A stretch of 64,000 bases of DNA from Endozoicomonas gorgoniicola (GTDB taxonomy: Bacteria; Pseudomonadota; Gammaproteobacteria; Pseudomonadales; Endozoicomonadaceae), in NCBI RefSeq assembly GCF_025562715.2, contig NZ_JAPFCC010000001.1, positions 5,728,001-5,792,000 of the forward strand, read 5' to 3'. Of this stretch, positions 42,914-53,350 are shown piece after piece. The translations under genes and the position numbers were made by a program. Each line of letters starts with the position of its first letter. Within the stretch, counting starts at the first letter, position 1. The notes beneath the pieces were generated by a model that was given only the letters and a program-made list of their open reading frames with translations, was not told the DNA's origin and did no database searches.

Positions 42914-44452
42914 ATGAAGAGACTGCCCATGCGCAAAATTCGTGAAGTACTCAGGCTCAAATTCGAGCACCAACTCAGCATCCGGAAGATTGCCAGTAGC
43001 TGCAATATTTCCAGAGCAACCGTCAGTGATTACCTTAACCGGTTTGCTGCCTCCGGGCTGGAATGGCCTTTGTCATCTAATCTGGATGAGACGACACTGG
43101 ATCAACAACTGTTTCCCGTTCAGCCACCTGCTTCAAAGCGCCAACTGGCCTTGCCAGACTGGAGCGAAATTCATCAGGAACTTCGCAAGCCCGGTGTCAC
43201 CCTTATGGTGCTCTGGCAGGAATACAAGACCAACCATCCTGAAGGCTATCAGTACAGTTGGTTCAGTGACCGCTATAGAGAGTGGCGAACGCACCTTGAT
43301 GTTGTTATGCGCCAAAATCATATTGCAGGCGACAAGCTGTTCATCGATTACGCCGGACAGACGGTTCCTGTCGTTAATCAGCACACAGGAGAGGTTCAGC
43401 AGGCGCAGGTGTTTATTGCGACGCTTGGTGCCTCCAGTTACACCTATGTAGAAGCTACATTATCTCAGTCTTTGCCAGACTGGATAGGCTCTCACGTGCG
43501 TACCTTTGAATACCTGGGTGGAGTACCCAATAACCTGGTGCCGGATAACCTGAAAAGTGGCGTGAAGCATCCTCATCGTTATGAGCCTGAGATCAATCCT
43601 ACTTATCAAGACCTGGCCGAACATTATAATGTCGCTGTCGTACCCGCCCGGGTCCGATCTCCAAAAGATAAAGGTAAGGTCGAGTCTGCTGTTCAGATAG
43701 TTGAACGGTGGATACTGGCGCGTTTACGCCACCAGACATTCTTCTCCCTGGCTTCACTCAATGAGGCTATTGCAGGGTTACTGACAGAACTGAATAACCA
43801 ACCGTTCCAGAAACTGTCCGGTAGTCGTCGTTCATTGTTTGATTCTCTCGATAAGCCTTCACTGCGCCCACTGCCTGAAATGCGTTATCAATACGCAGAA
43901 TGGAAGGAGGCACGAGTACATATTGACTACCACGTAGAGGTCGACAAACACTACTACTCAGTCCCTTATCAGCTGGTCAAAAAGCAATTAAGTGTACGCA
44001 TGACCAGTCAGACGATTGAGTGCTTCTATAAGGGGCAGAGAGTCGCCAGCCACCGCCGTTCGCAGCATAAGGGCAGGCATACTACTCAAGCCAGCCACAT
44101 GCCGGAAAAGCACCGTAAATATGCCGAGTGGACACCAGAACGAATGCAAAGCTGGGCGGCAAAAATCGGACCTGAAACCGCAGCCGTCATCCAACGCGTC
44201 CTTGCAACACGGCGTTATCCTGAGCTGAGTTACCGAAGTTGTCAGGGCATCATCCGTTTAGCCAAAGGCTACGGTAACGACCGACTTGAAAACGCCTGTC
44301 GTCGTGCACTTTATGCAGAAACCTGCACTTACCGGAGCATAGAGTCAATCCTGAAGCACAACCTCGATCAGCAACCGCTTCCGGAACTGGAGCCAGAGAC
44401 GGTGTTGCCTGATGAGCACGAGAACCTTCGGGGTTCAGACTACTTTAACTAA
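42914..44452 (+). CDS. istA: IS21 family transposase IstA
   Basis: IstA is the DDE transposase of IS21 elements. The N-terminal helix-turn-helix (HQLSIRKIASSCNISRATVS) is followed by the core: FIDYAGQTVPV (first Asp), NNLVPDNLKSGV (second Asp) and SPKDKGKVESAVQ (Glu). The C-terminal DNA-binding region has YSVPYQLVKK. The Met at 42914 is the family start; the frame extends upstream to 42845 through the IS terminal repeats. At 513 residues it appears complete. It ends 19 bases before istB. Confidence 0.92.
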   Translation: MKRLPMRKIREVLRLKFEHQLSIRKIASSCNISRATVSDYLNRFAASGLEWPLSSNLDETTLDQQLFPVQPPASKRQLALPDWSEIHQELRKPGVTLMVLWQEYKTNHPEGYQYSWFSDRYREWRTHLDVVMRQNHIAGDKLFIDYAGQTVPVVNQHTGEVQQAQVFIATLGASSYTYVEATLSQSLPDWIGSHVRTFEYLGGVPNNLVPDNLKSGVKHPHRYEPEINPTYQDLAEHYNVAVVPARVRSPKDKGKVESAVQIVERWILARLRHQTFFSLASLNEAIAGLLTELNNQPFQKLSGSRRSLFDSLDKPSLRPLPEMRYQYAEWKEARVHIDYHVEVDKHYYSVPYQLVKKQLSVRMTSQTIECFYKGQRVASHRRSQHKGRHTTQASHMPEKHRKYAEWTPERMQSWAAKIGPETAAVIQRVLATRRYPELSYRSCQGIIRLAKGYGNDRLENACRRALYAETCTYRSIESILKHNLDQQPLPELEPETVLPDEHENLRGSDYFN

Positions 44453-44471
44453 CGACGGCAGGAGAATAAAA

Positions 44472-44781
44472 ATGTTAATGAACCCTACGATGGAAAAGCT
44501 TCAGGTTCTGAAACTTACCGGTATGCTCGAAGCATTAGATGAGCAGCTTAAAAGTCCGGATATAGAGCAGTTGTCGTTCGATGAACGGCTCGGCTTAATG
44601 ATTGACCGTGAGATGACCGCAAGGGATAACCGGCGTTTAAAAACACGGCTTAAAAAAGCACGACTACGTCATGATGCCTGCATGGAAGACATAGACTATC
44701 GTCACCCCCGTGGTCTTAAACGAGACCAGATACAGCAGTTGTTATCCAGCCACTGGATACGGGAGCATCAGAACGTGATCA
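44472..44781 (+). pseudogene. istB: istB 5' part, interrupted by IS30
   Basis: The first 103 codons of the IS21 helper ATPase are here: TMEKLQVLKLTGMLEALDEQ and the region up to WIREHQNVI just before the Walker A loop. The IS30 element is inserted after TCA at 44779-44781. Rejoined with 45906-46351 it gives a 251-residue IstB with an intact frame. As it stands it lacks the ATPase domain, so the IS21 element is probably immobile. Confidence 0.9.
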
Positions 44782-45902
44782 CCTGAATTCGTATCATAAG
44801 TGCATAACCTCTGTAACCAGAGGATTGTTTCAGAACCTTTGAAGTGAATCAGAACTCAGGGGTATTCTGTAAAGCAACCAAACCATACAGAGGAAGCCAA
44901 GGATGGCCTATACACACCTGAGCTCTGAAGAGAGATATTATATCGAAACTGAACTCAAAAATGGGACTTCACAAAACAAAATTGCTAAAAAGCTTGGCCG
45001 TTCACAGCCTACCGTGTCGCGAGAAGTAAACCGCAATAAAGGGCAAAGAGGGTACAGGCACCAACAGGCTAATCGCACAGCTCGGCAGCGGCACAAAGAT
45101 AAGCCAAAAGCTATTAAGCTGACAGACGACATTAAACAACGTATTTCAAACGATATCCGTTCAGATTGGAGTCCTGAACAAGTGGCTGGAAGGCTTGAAA
45201 AGGACGGTGTAATCAAGCTGCATCATGAGACGATTTATCAATTTGTAGCGGATGATAAACGGCGCGGAGGCTCGCTCTATAAGCACTTGAGGCACCAGAA
45301 AAAAACTTATCGAAAGCGATACGGTTCAGCTCATAACCGAACCGGTATACCAAATCGGGTTGGCATTGAAGAACGCCCCGAAGTGGTCAACAACAGAGAG
45401 CGAGTTGGTGACTGGGAAGCTGATACTGTAATAGGTAAAAATCATAAAGGAGCCATCGCTACATTAGATGAACGAAAAACCAAGCTTCGCCTTGCTGTCC
45501 CTCTACCAGGCAAGAAGGCAAAAGCGGTTAAACAGGGAATAATTGACGTACTCAAGCCTCTGAAAAGGTTTGTAAAGACAATAACATACGACAATGGAAA
45601 GGAGTTTGTTCAGCATGAATCAATTGCCAAAGCTTTAAAATGTGACAGCTACTTTGCTGCCCCCTACCATTCTTGGGAAAGAGGCCAGAATGAGAATGCT
45701 AATGGTTTGCTAAGGCAGTATTTCCCCAAGTCGATGGAGCTTAATGGCGTGACAGAAAAAGATGTCATCATTGCAGTGGATAAGCTGAACAACAGGCCAA
45801 GAAAGTGCCTGGGCTACAAGACTCCTTATGAGGCATTTAAAGAGTCAACTGGAATAGATGCAAGAAAAGTCATGGGTTATGCACTTATGACTTGAATTCA
45901 GG
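44782..45902 (+). mobile_element. IS30-family insertion sequence, copy 2
   Basis: This 1121-bp element, flanked by TCA at 44779-44781 and 45903-45905, is inserted in istB. Its sequence and ends match copies 1 and 3. Confidence 0.94.
44903..45895 (+). CDS. IS30 family transposase (copy 2)
   Basis: This 330-residue protein is identical to copy 1, with intact helix-turn-helix and DDE residues (DWEADTVIG, ITYDNGKEF, ENANGLL). The stop lies 7 bases before the IS end. Confidence 0.95.
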   Translation: MAYTHLSSEERYYIETELKNGTSQNKIAKKLGRSQPTVSREVNRNKGQRGYRHQQANRTARQRHKDKPKAIKLTDDIKQRISNDIRSDWSPEQVAGRLEKDGVIKLHHETIYQFVADDKRRGGSLYKHLRHQKKTYRKRYGSAHNRTGIPNRVGIEERPEVVNNRERVGDWEADTVIGKNHKGAIATLDERKTKLRLAVPLPGKKAKAVKQGIIDVLKPLKRFVKTITYDNGKEFVQHESIAKALKCDSYFAAPYHSWERGQNENANGLLRQYFPKSMELNGVTEKDVIIAVDKLNNRPRKCLGYKTPYEAFKESTGIDARKVMGYALMT

Positions 45903-46351
45903 TCATTACAGGGCCGACGGGTGTAGGAAAAACCTGGCTGGCCTGTGCAATGGCACAGAAGGCCTGCCGGGATGGGTACACAGTGCAGTACCTCAGGCTG
46001 CCGAGATTACTGCAAGATCTGAACCTGGCAAGGGCTGACGGTCGCTATGTGAAACTGATGACAGCACTGGCAAAAACTGACCTTCTTCTTTTAGACGACT
46101 GGGGTCTATCACCTCTGACAGAAAGCCAGCGGCGTGACCTGTTGGAAATAGTAGAAGACCGGCACAATGTAAAAAGCACCCTGGTCACCAGTCAGATGCC
46201 GGTAGATCACTGGCATGAATTGATCGGTGATCCAACACTGGCAGATGCCATTCTGGACAGGCTGATTCACAACGCTCACCGGGTGCCACTTAAGGGTGAC
46301 TCCCTGCGCAAGAAACAGTCAAAACTGGCAAAGTCAGAACTTACGTCCTAA
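45903..46351 (+). pseudogene. istB: istB 3' part
   Basis: This fragment has the AAA+ ATPase core of IstB: Walker A TGPTGVGKTWLA directly after the junction, Walker B DLLLLDDWGLS, and the sensor region STLVTSQMPVDHWHELIGD. It lacks a start; the first in-frame Met is at 45950, after the Walker A loop, so any short product would be inactive. It is the second half of the gene starting at 44472. Confidence 0.9.
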
Positions 46352-46457
46352 GCTGCTATCCGATGCGTCGCTACGCTCCGAAAAGGGGTGGCCGGATACA
46401 CTGGAACAGGTGGCCGGATGTTACCGGAATGGGTGGCCGAATGCGCTGGAATACCCA

Positions 46458-47498
46458 GAAGAGGCTTTTCTTCGCATCGCCAGACTTCAGGTACAGGTCA
46501 TCCCCCTTTTTCACCCAGACCTTTTTGCGTTTCTGTGTGTTGCCTTGTTGGGCGTTGATCTCGACCTGTGCCTTGATGCCCTTGCTGTGATCCACTTTCA
46601 GCAGTTTCACATAGGCACTGTTAAAGCTCTCTTCTTCCCGCAGGCTGGCTACTTCAATGCGCTTGACCAGCTTCAGGTCAAAGGCTTGAACCGGGTCGAG
46701 CTTGTAAAGCAGGTTGTGCTTGTTGAAGTGCGTCGCGGAATAGCGCAGGGTAAGCATGGGTTTCAGGCTTTCCAGGGCTTCGGAACGCTTGGTGCTCCCC
46801 TTGAGGGTGTCGCCTTCCACCGATTGCGGCTCGTCAATCATCACAATGGGGTTGGTGGCACTGATAAAGTCGATAGGCCGATAGCCGGACAGGTCATCCC
46901 GGTCCTTGTGCATAATGGCGCTGGCTTTATCGAAGGCCTGAATGTTCATCACCATAATCTGCAACTGGTTAGAGGTGGCGAACTCCCGCACCTGGTTCAG
47001 TTCGGTGGAATCGTAAACAAAGTGGTTGAACGGTACATTGTCGTACAATGTCCGGAAGTGGTCTTTCATCACCTTAATGCTTGTCAGCACTCCTTCCCGC
47101 ACCGGCACACTGGGCACCACGATGATGAACTTGGTAAAGCCGTAAGACTTGTTCAGTTCAAACAGGGTGCGCAGGTAAACGTAGGTTTTACCGGTTCCGG
47201 TTTCCATTTCCACGGAGAAGTGCCTGCCAGCCAGCTCGGGAATGGCAGGAATATCGTTTTTCTCCTGAATGGGGTGCAGGTTTTCCAGCAGTTTGTCGTT
47301 TTGAAGCGTCAGCTGGTTGGCAATAGCTGGAACCCCTTCCAGACCCTCGCCCAGGCTCATCTGGCTGCCGGTGTTGCCGCCTGCGCCCATGGTGACTTCA
47401 AAGGTACTGCGTGCCAGCGGCTGGCCTTTGAACAAGCCGACCACCGACTGAATGGCGTCCTGCTGGTAGCCCAGGGACGCATCGAATTTTAATTTCAT
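46458..47498 (-). pseudogene. type III restriction enzyme Res, N-terminal part
   Basis: This is the start of the Res subunit, which with Mod forms a type III restriction enzyme that cuts unmodified foreign DNA using ATP. It starts MKLKFDASLGYQQDAIQSVV. Helicase motif I is the variant METGTGKTYVYLRTLFELN, preceded by Q-motif-like sequence; motif II is VMIDEPQSVEG (DEPQ, usual for Res), and LRYSATHF is motif III. The frame is cut by the IS21 element inside AKKSLF. The gene begins 21 bases after mod. Confidence 0.88.
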
Positions 47499-47519
47499 GA
47501 TTGCTCTTCCCTGAATGCC

Positions 47520-48396
47520 TTAAACCACCTTGAAGACAATATCGGTTTCACTGTTCTGGTTGTAAGCCTTTACCGTTTGTACCGCGTTCACCTTCAGCTG
47601 GTCGTTGCCAGCAAAGGCGCTGTCTTTGACGATGATTTCCGCAGGCTCGGCGGCCACCATGGCTTCCACGGTTTCTGGCTCAATACGGTCTTCCAGACAG
47701 ATCAGCAAGGCATCTTCGGCAATGGAGAACGCCCTCTGGTTGCCAAAGGTTTTCTGTTCGATGGATTCGGTTAGTTCAAAACCGGCTTTCAGCAGCAGTT
47801 CGTATAGCAGGTCTTCCTGTTGGGTTTCCTGAGCGATATGGCTGGAGTGCAGCTCCAGATTGGCCTGGAGCTGCTCGACATTGCCGGGTTCTACTTCGCT
47901 TTGCCATTGGTTGAAGTGGGATTTGTCGAGTTTGTAGACACGGAAGCCTAAATCAATTTGATCTTTTTTTTCAATTTCTTCTGCAATCTTAATGGCTGAA
48001 CGTCGGATTCGCTCTTTTCCAATTTCTGCAATTGTGTTGTAGCCTGCTTTCTTAGCTGATGTACTATCATCGCAGGGCTCAGGAAGTTGAACCATGATAA
48101 ACTTCCGTTTACCGCCATCTTTAGCGTTAAGTGAATACAATGAGTGTGCGGTTGTAGCGGAGCCAGCGAAGAAATCTAGAACTATCGACTCTGTATCAAA
48201 TCGACAAGCAGCTAGAGTTAGCTTTGAGATTAGTTTGCTAGGTTTTGGGAAACTCATCAAGTTCTGAACACCTAAAAGATCATGCAGCTCATCGAAACCG
48301 TCTTCATTTGTTCCCCAGCCATCTGCAAAAAGATCGTCTGAATGTAAAAAGCTTGTCCCTGTTGATTCCGTACCTTTCATGGGAAGTAAATCTTTT
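47520..48396 (-). pseudogene. type III DNA methyltransferase Mod, C-terminal part
   Basis: This fragment carries the AdoMet-binding motif I (VLDFFAGSATTAHSL), which in beta-class methylases lies after the catalytic motif, preceded by FPKPSKLIS and the target-side HDLLG block. An ATG at 48380 could start a short product, but it would lack the DPPY motif. Joined to 50188-51328 without the IS66 element and one AATCTTTT it gives 669 residues in one frame. Loss of Mod function is expected while the insertion remains. Confidence 0.88.
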
Positions 48397-50187
48397 GTAA
48401 CTGCTCAAAATTGACTGGCAAATCAACCTCTACAGGTCAAAGAAAGTTATCCTGATCTTTCGTATATTTCACCGTATGCACCTGCCTGACTCACTATTCT
48501 CCAGTACAGACAATGAACAGTTGCGTTCATTCGTCAAAAACCTTCTCGACACGGTCGAGAAGCAATCTGTGCAAATTGAAAGGCAGCGCGTTCAGATCGA
48601 ACAGCTGGTCGAAGAGAACGAACAGCTTCGAGCAGAAATTCGCCACCTGAAGAAGCACAAGGGCAAGCCTAAAATCAGGCCTAATGTCTCGGACAAGGGC
48701 GATGATCAGGAAGACAGCTCTTCTGCGGAAGACACTGATCAGGCTGCCGGGAAAAGTGACACTGATCGTCCGCCGAAAAGTAAACGACCACGATCACAAG
48801 AAGCCGGTGAAACCGCTGCACCACCAATGACTGTTGACCGAGAGGAAATCTGTTCAATCGCTGCTCCCGGTGAGAACTGGCGCTTCAAGTGCTATATCGA
48901 CTTTTTCCATACTGAGCTGGACTTGCGTTTTGTCACTACTCGCTACAGGCGTGAGTATTACACAACTCCGGAAGGCGGGGTGTCAGCCCCGCTACCTGAT
49001 CATGTGAAAGACCGTTTTGGCGACAACCTGAAAGCCCATCTGCTGGATTTTTATCATTCATGCAGTACGACACAGCCACTACTGCTATCTTGGCTGCACG
49101 ACCATGGATGCTCAATATCAGAAGGTTCCCTGAGCAACATCCTGACGAAAGGCCATGATATTTTCCACCAGGAAAAAGAAGAATTGCTGGAAGCAGGGCT
49201 GACTTGCTCTGATTATCTCCAGGCCGACGACACAGGTGCTCGCCACCAAGGAAAAAACGGCTACTGCCTGTTTATCGGCAACCCTTATTTTTCCTACTTC
49301 CATAGCAGCGACAGTAAGAGCAGGATTAATTTCCTGGGCTGTCTGCAAGGGCAGCAGCGGCTTTATCTTCTCAACGACGTTGCCATTGACTACATGGAGA
49401 ATCAGGTTGATGTGTCGAAGAAGTGGATCACTGCGCTATCCGAATGCGGCGAGAAGCGTTTCTCAACAGAAGAAGAGTGGGAGAGCTTCCTTAACAGCAT
49501 TGGTTGTGCTGCCCCGCAACAAAGGCGCTGGGCGACAGAGGGTGTTTTAAAGGCCGCATTGATGCTCAATCATCGCCTTGAGAACCTGATTATCCATAGC
49601 GATGGAGCCCGGCAGTTTGATACAGCCTTTCAGCATTCGCTGTGTTGGTACCATGCGGGAAGAAACATGGACAAGCTGATACCGGCCAATGACCTGGAAC
49701 GAGCCGCCCGTGACACCGTGCAGGATCAGTACTGGTGCCTCTACGACGACATTGAGGCCTACCAGAAAAAACCAACGGACAAGGAGAAACAGAAGCTCTA
49801 CCAGGAGTTTGATCGTTGGGTAACACAGCGGGTTGACTACCCTGCCTTGCAGGCTGAGTTGGGCAAACTGATGGTTGTCAGGGAAGAGCTGTTATTGGTT
49901 CTTGAGTATCCGTGGCTGCCACTGCACAACAACCTGAGCGAGAGGCAGATCAGAGAGTATGTGAAACGGCGAAAGGTTAGCGGTGGTACCCGGAGTAAAC
50001 TTGGGAGGAAATGCCGCGACACCTTTGCCAGTTTGAAAAAGACCTGTAAACAACACGGGGTGTCCTTTGCCAACTATCTCAGGGACAGGCTGACTGGAAC
50101 CAATCTGATTCCGCAGCTGGGGCATCTCATCCTGAAGGCATCAGGCTATCAGGAAACGGTTCTTGCCAATGGAATATGAGCAGTTAC
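48397..50187 (+). mobile_element. IS66-family insertion sequence of the single-gene (TnpC-only) type, copy 1
   Basis: This 1791-bp element has GTAACTGCTCA terminal repeats and an 8-bp duplication AATCTTTT (48389-48396 and 50188-50195), the size typical of IS66. It carries one transposase and no tnpA or tnpB, as in the ISBst12 subgroup. It interrupts mod. Confidence 0.93.
48476..50179 (+). CDS. IS66 family transposase (TnpC)
   Basis: This 567-residue protein starts with a coiled coil (VEENEQLRAEIRHLKKHKGK), then a zinc-finger-like linker region and the transposase core. LQADDTGARHQGKNGYC holds the first Asp, IIHSDGARQFD the second, and LPLHNNLSERQIREYVKRR the Glu. KVSGGTRSKLGRK is the usual C-terminal block. 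The frame is intact. It is related to, but clearly different from, the copy starting at 63414. Confidence 0.93.
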   Translation: MHLPDSLFSSTDNEQLRSFVKNLLDTVEKQSVQIERQRVQIEQLVEENEQLRAEIRHLKKHKGKPKIRPNVSDKGDDQEDSSSAEDTDQAAGKSDTDRPPKSKRPRSQEAGETAAPPMTVDREEICSIAAPGENWRFKCYIDFFHTELDLRFVTTRYRREYYTTPEGGVSAPLPDHVKDRFGDNLKAHLLDFYHSCSTTQPLLLSWLHDHGCSISEGSLSNILTKGHDIFHQEKEELLEAGLTCSDYLQADDTGARHQGKNGYCLFIGNPYFSYFHSSDSKSRINFLGCLQGQQRLYLLNDVAIDYMENQVDVSKKWITALSECGEKRFSTEEEWESFLNSIGCAAPQQRRWATEGVLKAALMLNHRLENLIIHSDGARQFDTAFQHSLCWYHAGRNMDKLIPANDLERAARDTVQDQYWCLYDDIEAYQKKPTDKEKQKLYQEFDRWVTQRVDYPALQAELGKLMVVREELLLVLEYPWLPLHNNLSERQIREYVKRRKVSGGTRSKLGRKCRDTFASLKKTCKQHGVSFANYLRDRLTGTNLIPQLGHLILKASGYQETVLANGI

Positions 50188-51328
50188 AATCTTTTAACAT
50201 TTTTAAACGGGGTTCAGATACTACGCGCCTAAAATAAAGGTCTTGAGTAACATATAAGCTTTTATCATTTGAGTACTTATCTAAAAGCTCCTGAGAATAA
50301 ATCCAGTTGCTCTCGACTTTAACATCTTCTTGTAATATCCCATTGCGAATAATCATATCGGATAGGAGTATCATCTCCATATTTCCAGAGCTTATTCTAC
50401 TACCTGATTTAACGGTATGATTTTTTTCGCGGAACTTGCTTGGTATTCCCTTTTTTATAGTTCTTACACCCCTAGTGTTGGTTGTTTTTATAACTGGATA
50501 TGTCTCCTTGTTTCTTGCAATTTCACCAATTAATCCATTAAATTCCCGTTTGTTTTTTGAACAAACTAATACATATTCTTTAATATTGGTTGCAGCACCA
50601 GATAAAAAAGCACCCTTTTTTTTCTTTTCCCATACCAGTTGAGAAATGAAATTTTCTTCACCAAAAATCTCATTACAAATCCGGCGCAAGTTCTCTACTT
50701 CATTATCATCAATAGAAATAAAAATAACCCCATCTTCCCGCAACAAATTCTTCGCCAGATAAAGCCGTGGATACATCATATTCAGCCACTTGGAGTGAAA
50801 GCGACCTTCGGTAGTGGCATTGGTGGAGAACTTCCTGCCTTCGTCGTCTACCAGACCCGCATAAGCCATATAGGTCTCAATGGTTTCCTGATAGTTATCC
50901 GGGTAGATAAACTCCTTGCCCGTGTTGTAAGGCGGGTCGATGTAGATCATCTTCACCTTGCCGAAGTAGCTTTTCTGCAACAACTTCAGGACTTCCAGGT
51001 TATCGCCTTCGATAAACAGATTTTCGGTGTTGTCAAAATTCACCGACTCTTCCCGACATGGCTTCAGGGTGGCGCGGGAAGGTTCCTGAATCACCTTCAT
51101 GCAGTCCGCCTTGCCCGGCCAGGTGAGGCCATAGCGTTCCCTGCCGGTGTCGATGGATTCGCCCAGTACCCGCTGAAGTTGCTCAAAATCCACTTTGTCT
51201 TCGTTGAACACTTCCGGGAACAGCTGTTTCAGTTGCTGCCGTTTTTCTTCCGCAATGTCCATGGATTCCAGTGCCATACGAGGTGGCATTTCCATTTCGT
51301 CATTAATGTTGGGATTGCGCTCTAACAT
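50188..51328 (-). pseudogene. type III DNA methyltransferase Mod, N-terminal part
   Basis: Mod methylates adenines and gives the type III system its specificity. This part has the catalytic motif IV MIYIDPPYNTGKEF (about residues 125-138), NLFIEGDNLEVLKLLQKSY before it, and FISIDDNEVENLR. The part after about residue 240 is the variable target-recognition region. The frame runs 12 codons into the IS66 element before stopping. It lies 75 bases after the SNF2 gene and 21 bases before res, in the ancestral order HTH-SNF2-mod-res. Confidence 0.88.
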
Positions 51329-51403
51329 ATCCGTGCTTGTCCTTTCAGGCTTACTTGCCCGGTTTCACTTAAAAAAGAGTTTAAAAAGCGTTAAAACAGC
51401 CGG

Positions 51404-53350
51404 TTACTTCACTTTCCAGCGTATCCGGAACAGTTCGGTCTCTTCAACAGCCATTTGCAGACGTTCTTCCACCTGATCGAGCAGATGGTCTTTGCGTTGT
51501 TCAATGCCCCGGGATTCGCTGTCGTATTCACGCCATGCGCTGTCCCGTTTGCTTTCCAGCTGGCGGGCCTGACGTTGCAGCTTCAGTTTGGCGGGCATGC
51601 TCGATGCCTGACGACCCTGCTTTTTCAGCTCTTTCAGTTCGTCATCCAGTTTTTTCAGCTGGTCTTTTAATCCACGGCGCTTGTCGTCTGCCCAGCGGTC
51701 CAGCTTCTCCATTTCCTGTTCGAACCACTCCCCGTAACGCTGTTCAACTTCCTGCAGAGTGTTGCCCTTGAGTTGTTCCAGGGCCTGATTCAGCTGTTCC
51801 TGTGCCCCGGCACCGATGCTCTGGCCCGACTCTTCAGCGGGAAGGTTCAGCAATCGCACAAAGGTGTCGGCGGATACGTTATCACCCTGGTCGGTAAAGC
51901 CTGCCAGCAGTAAAAAATCTTCCTGCTCGGCCCCGGCTATGGTCAGGTGCCGACACAGTAAGCTGCCGCTTTTTCCTGCCAGTGGTTCCAGCGCCACGCT
52001 GTTTTGCGGGTGGTTGCTGTAGTCAAACACCAGACTGGCAGGCGGTGTTTCCAGCCGTTTGCAATGTTCGATAACGTGCTGCGCCAGAGGGTGCCCCAGC
52101 CGGTAGGTGTGAGCCTCTTCTACGTTTTTGCCCAGCTGGTAAGTGCCGGTTTCAATGTTCAGCCCGCCGCGGGGGCTTTGTTGCAGGGTGAACTGGTAGC
52201 TGTTGGGCGTGAAGCGGGCGTATTGCTGCAAACCGTAGCGGGTCAGTTCCCAGAGCAGAGCGCTGTATCGGTCCAGGTAGTGCTGGCTTTCCTTCAGGTT
52301 GACCCGCAGTTTGTCGTGAACTTCGGCATCGAAGTTTTCCAGCAACTGCTGCCGGGTACGCTGCATGGCGGTGCTGATCTGGCTGTCCAGCTCGGTGCGC
52401 AGCTGTTTGAATTCTGCTTCTATGGCAGCGGGCGTCCGGCAGTTCTGGTAGATATCAACAATACGTTTTTCAAAGTCGATGCCGCCCTCAATGGTTCCCA
52501 GTACTTCATCGCTGGCACCGAATACCCCGCTGAACAGGGAGAATTTTTCTGACAGAAGCTCAAACACCCGCTGGTCAGCGGCATTGGCTTTGTTCAGGAA
52601 GTTAATCACCACCACATCGTGCTTCTGACCATAACGGTGACAGCGGCCAATGCGCTGTTCAATACGCTGCGGGTTCCAGGGCAGGTCGTAATTCACCACC
52701 AGAGAACAGAATTGCAGGTTGATGCCCTCGGCAGCGGCTTCGGTGGCGATCATAATGCGGGCATCGTTTTTAAAGTGATCCACCAGTGCGGCGCGCATAT
52801 CGGCAGTGCGGGAACCGGTGATTTTATCGGTGCCCATGTGCGCCTGTTGCCAGTCTTTGTAGAGCTGTCGGGACTGCTCATCGCTGTTGCTGCCGTTGAA
52901 TAGCACCAGCTGGTCGGCATAACCGTTGTCACTGAGCAGGCGCACCAGGTAATCCTGGGTGCGTCGGGATTCCGTGAAAATAATCGCCTTGTCGGAAGCG
53001 CCCAGTTCTTTTGCCTTGGCAAATCCGGCTTCCAGGGCTTCGAGCAGGGCTTCACCCTTGGCGTTTTCGCAGATGGAAACGGCCAGATCCCGAAAGACTT
53101 CAAGGTCGTCAATTTCCCGCTCAATGGCAGAGATGTCTTCGGGAGTCAGGGCTTCCTGTTCAGCCTGATCAACGCTCCAGTCATCTTCCAGTTCGTCCAG
53201 CAGTTCGAAATCACTGCCTAGCTCATCCATGCGGTGCACCAGACGCTGGTTGTCATTGAGTTGCCGTTGCAGTTTGCCCGCCAGTGAGTCAAGGGCTCCC
53301 GCAATCGCAAAGGTGGAGGACGCCAGCAGCTTGCGCATCACCAGCGTCAT
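51404..53350 (-). pseudogene. SNF2-family helicase, C-terminal part after a frameshift
   Basis: This part has helicase domain 2: KAIIFTESRRTQDYLVRLLS (motif IV), IATEAAAEGINLQFCSLVVN (motif V) and PWNPQRIEQRIGRCHRYGQ (motif VI). A long C-terminal region ends in a coiled coil (RWADDKRRGLKDQLKKLDDE). It starts at an ATG overlapping the stop of the N-terminal part (TGATG), but homologous proteins read straight through, in the sequence LALPSGQRxLMTL. Adding one base near 53370 gives a single 951-residue frame. It could be a true frameshift, a programmed one, or a sequencing error. Confidence 0.85.

Larger units (their letters stand above)
42737..46457 (+). mobile_element. IS21-family insertion sequence, itself interrupted by IS30
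   Basis: The element runs from TGGGTATTCC at 42737 to its complement ending at 46457, flanked by GAAGA at 42732-42736 and 46458-46462. Both ends carry several ATCCGGCCACC-type sub-repeats, typical of IS21 transposase-binding sites. It encodes istA and istB. Without the inner IS30 and its duplication it is 2597 bp. Confidence 0.92.

Noticed and set aside
52004..52552. Plus-strand frame of 182 codons inside the SNF2 helicase
   Set aside because: It is antisense to helicase motifs and reads as hydrophobic filler without a start signal.
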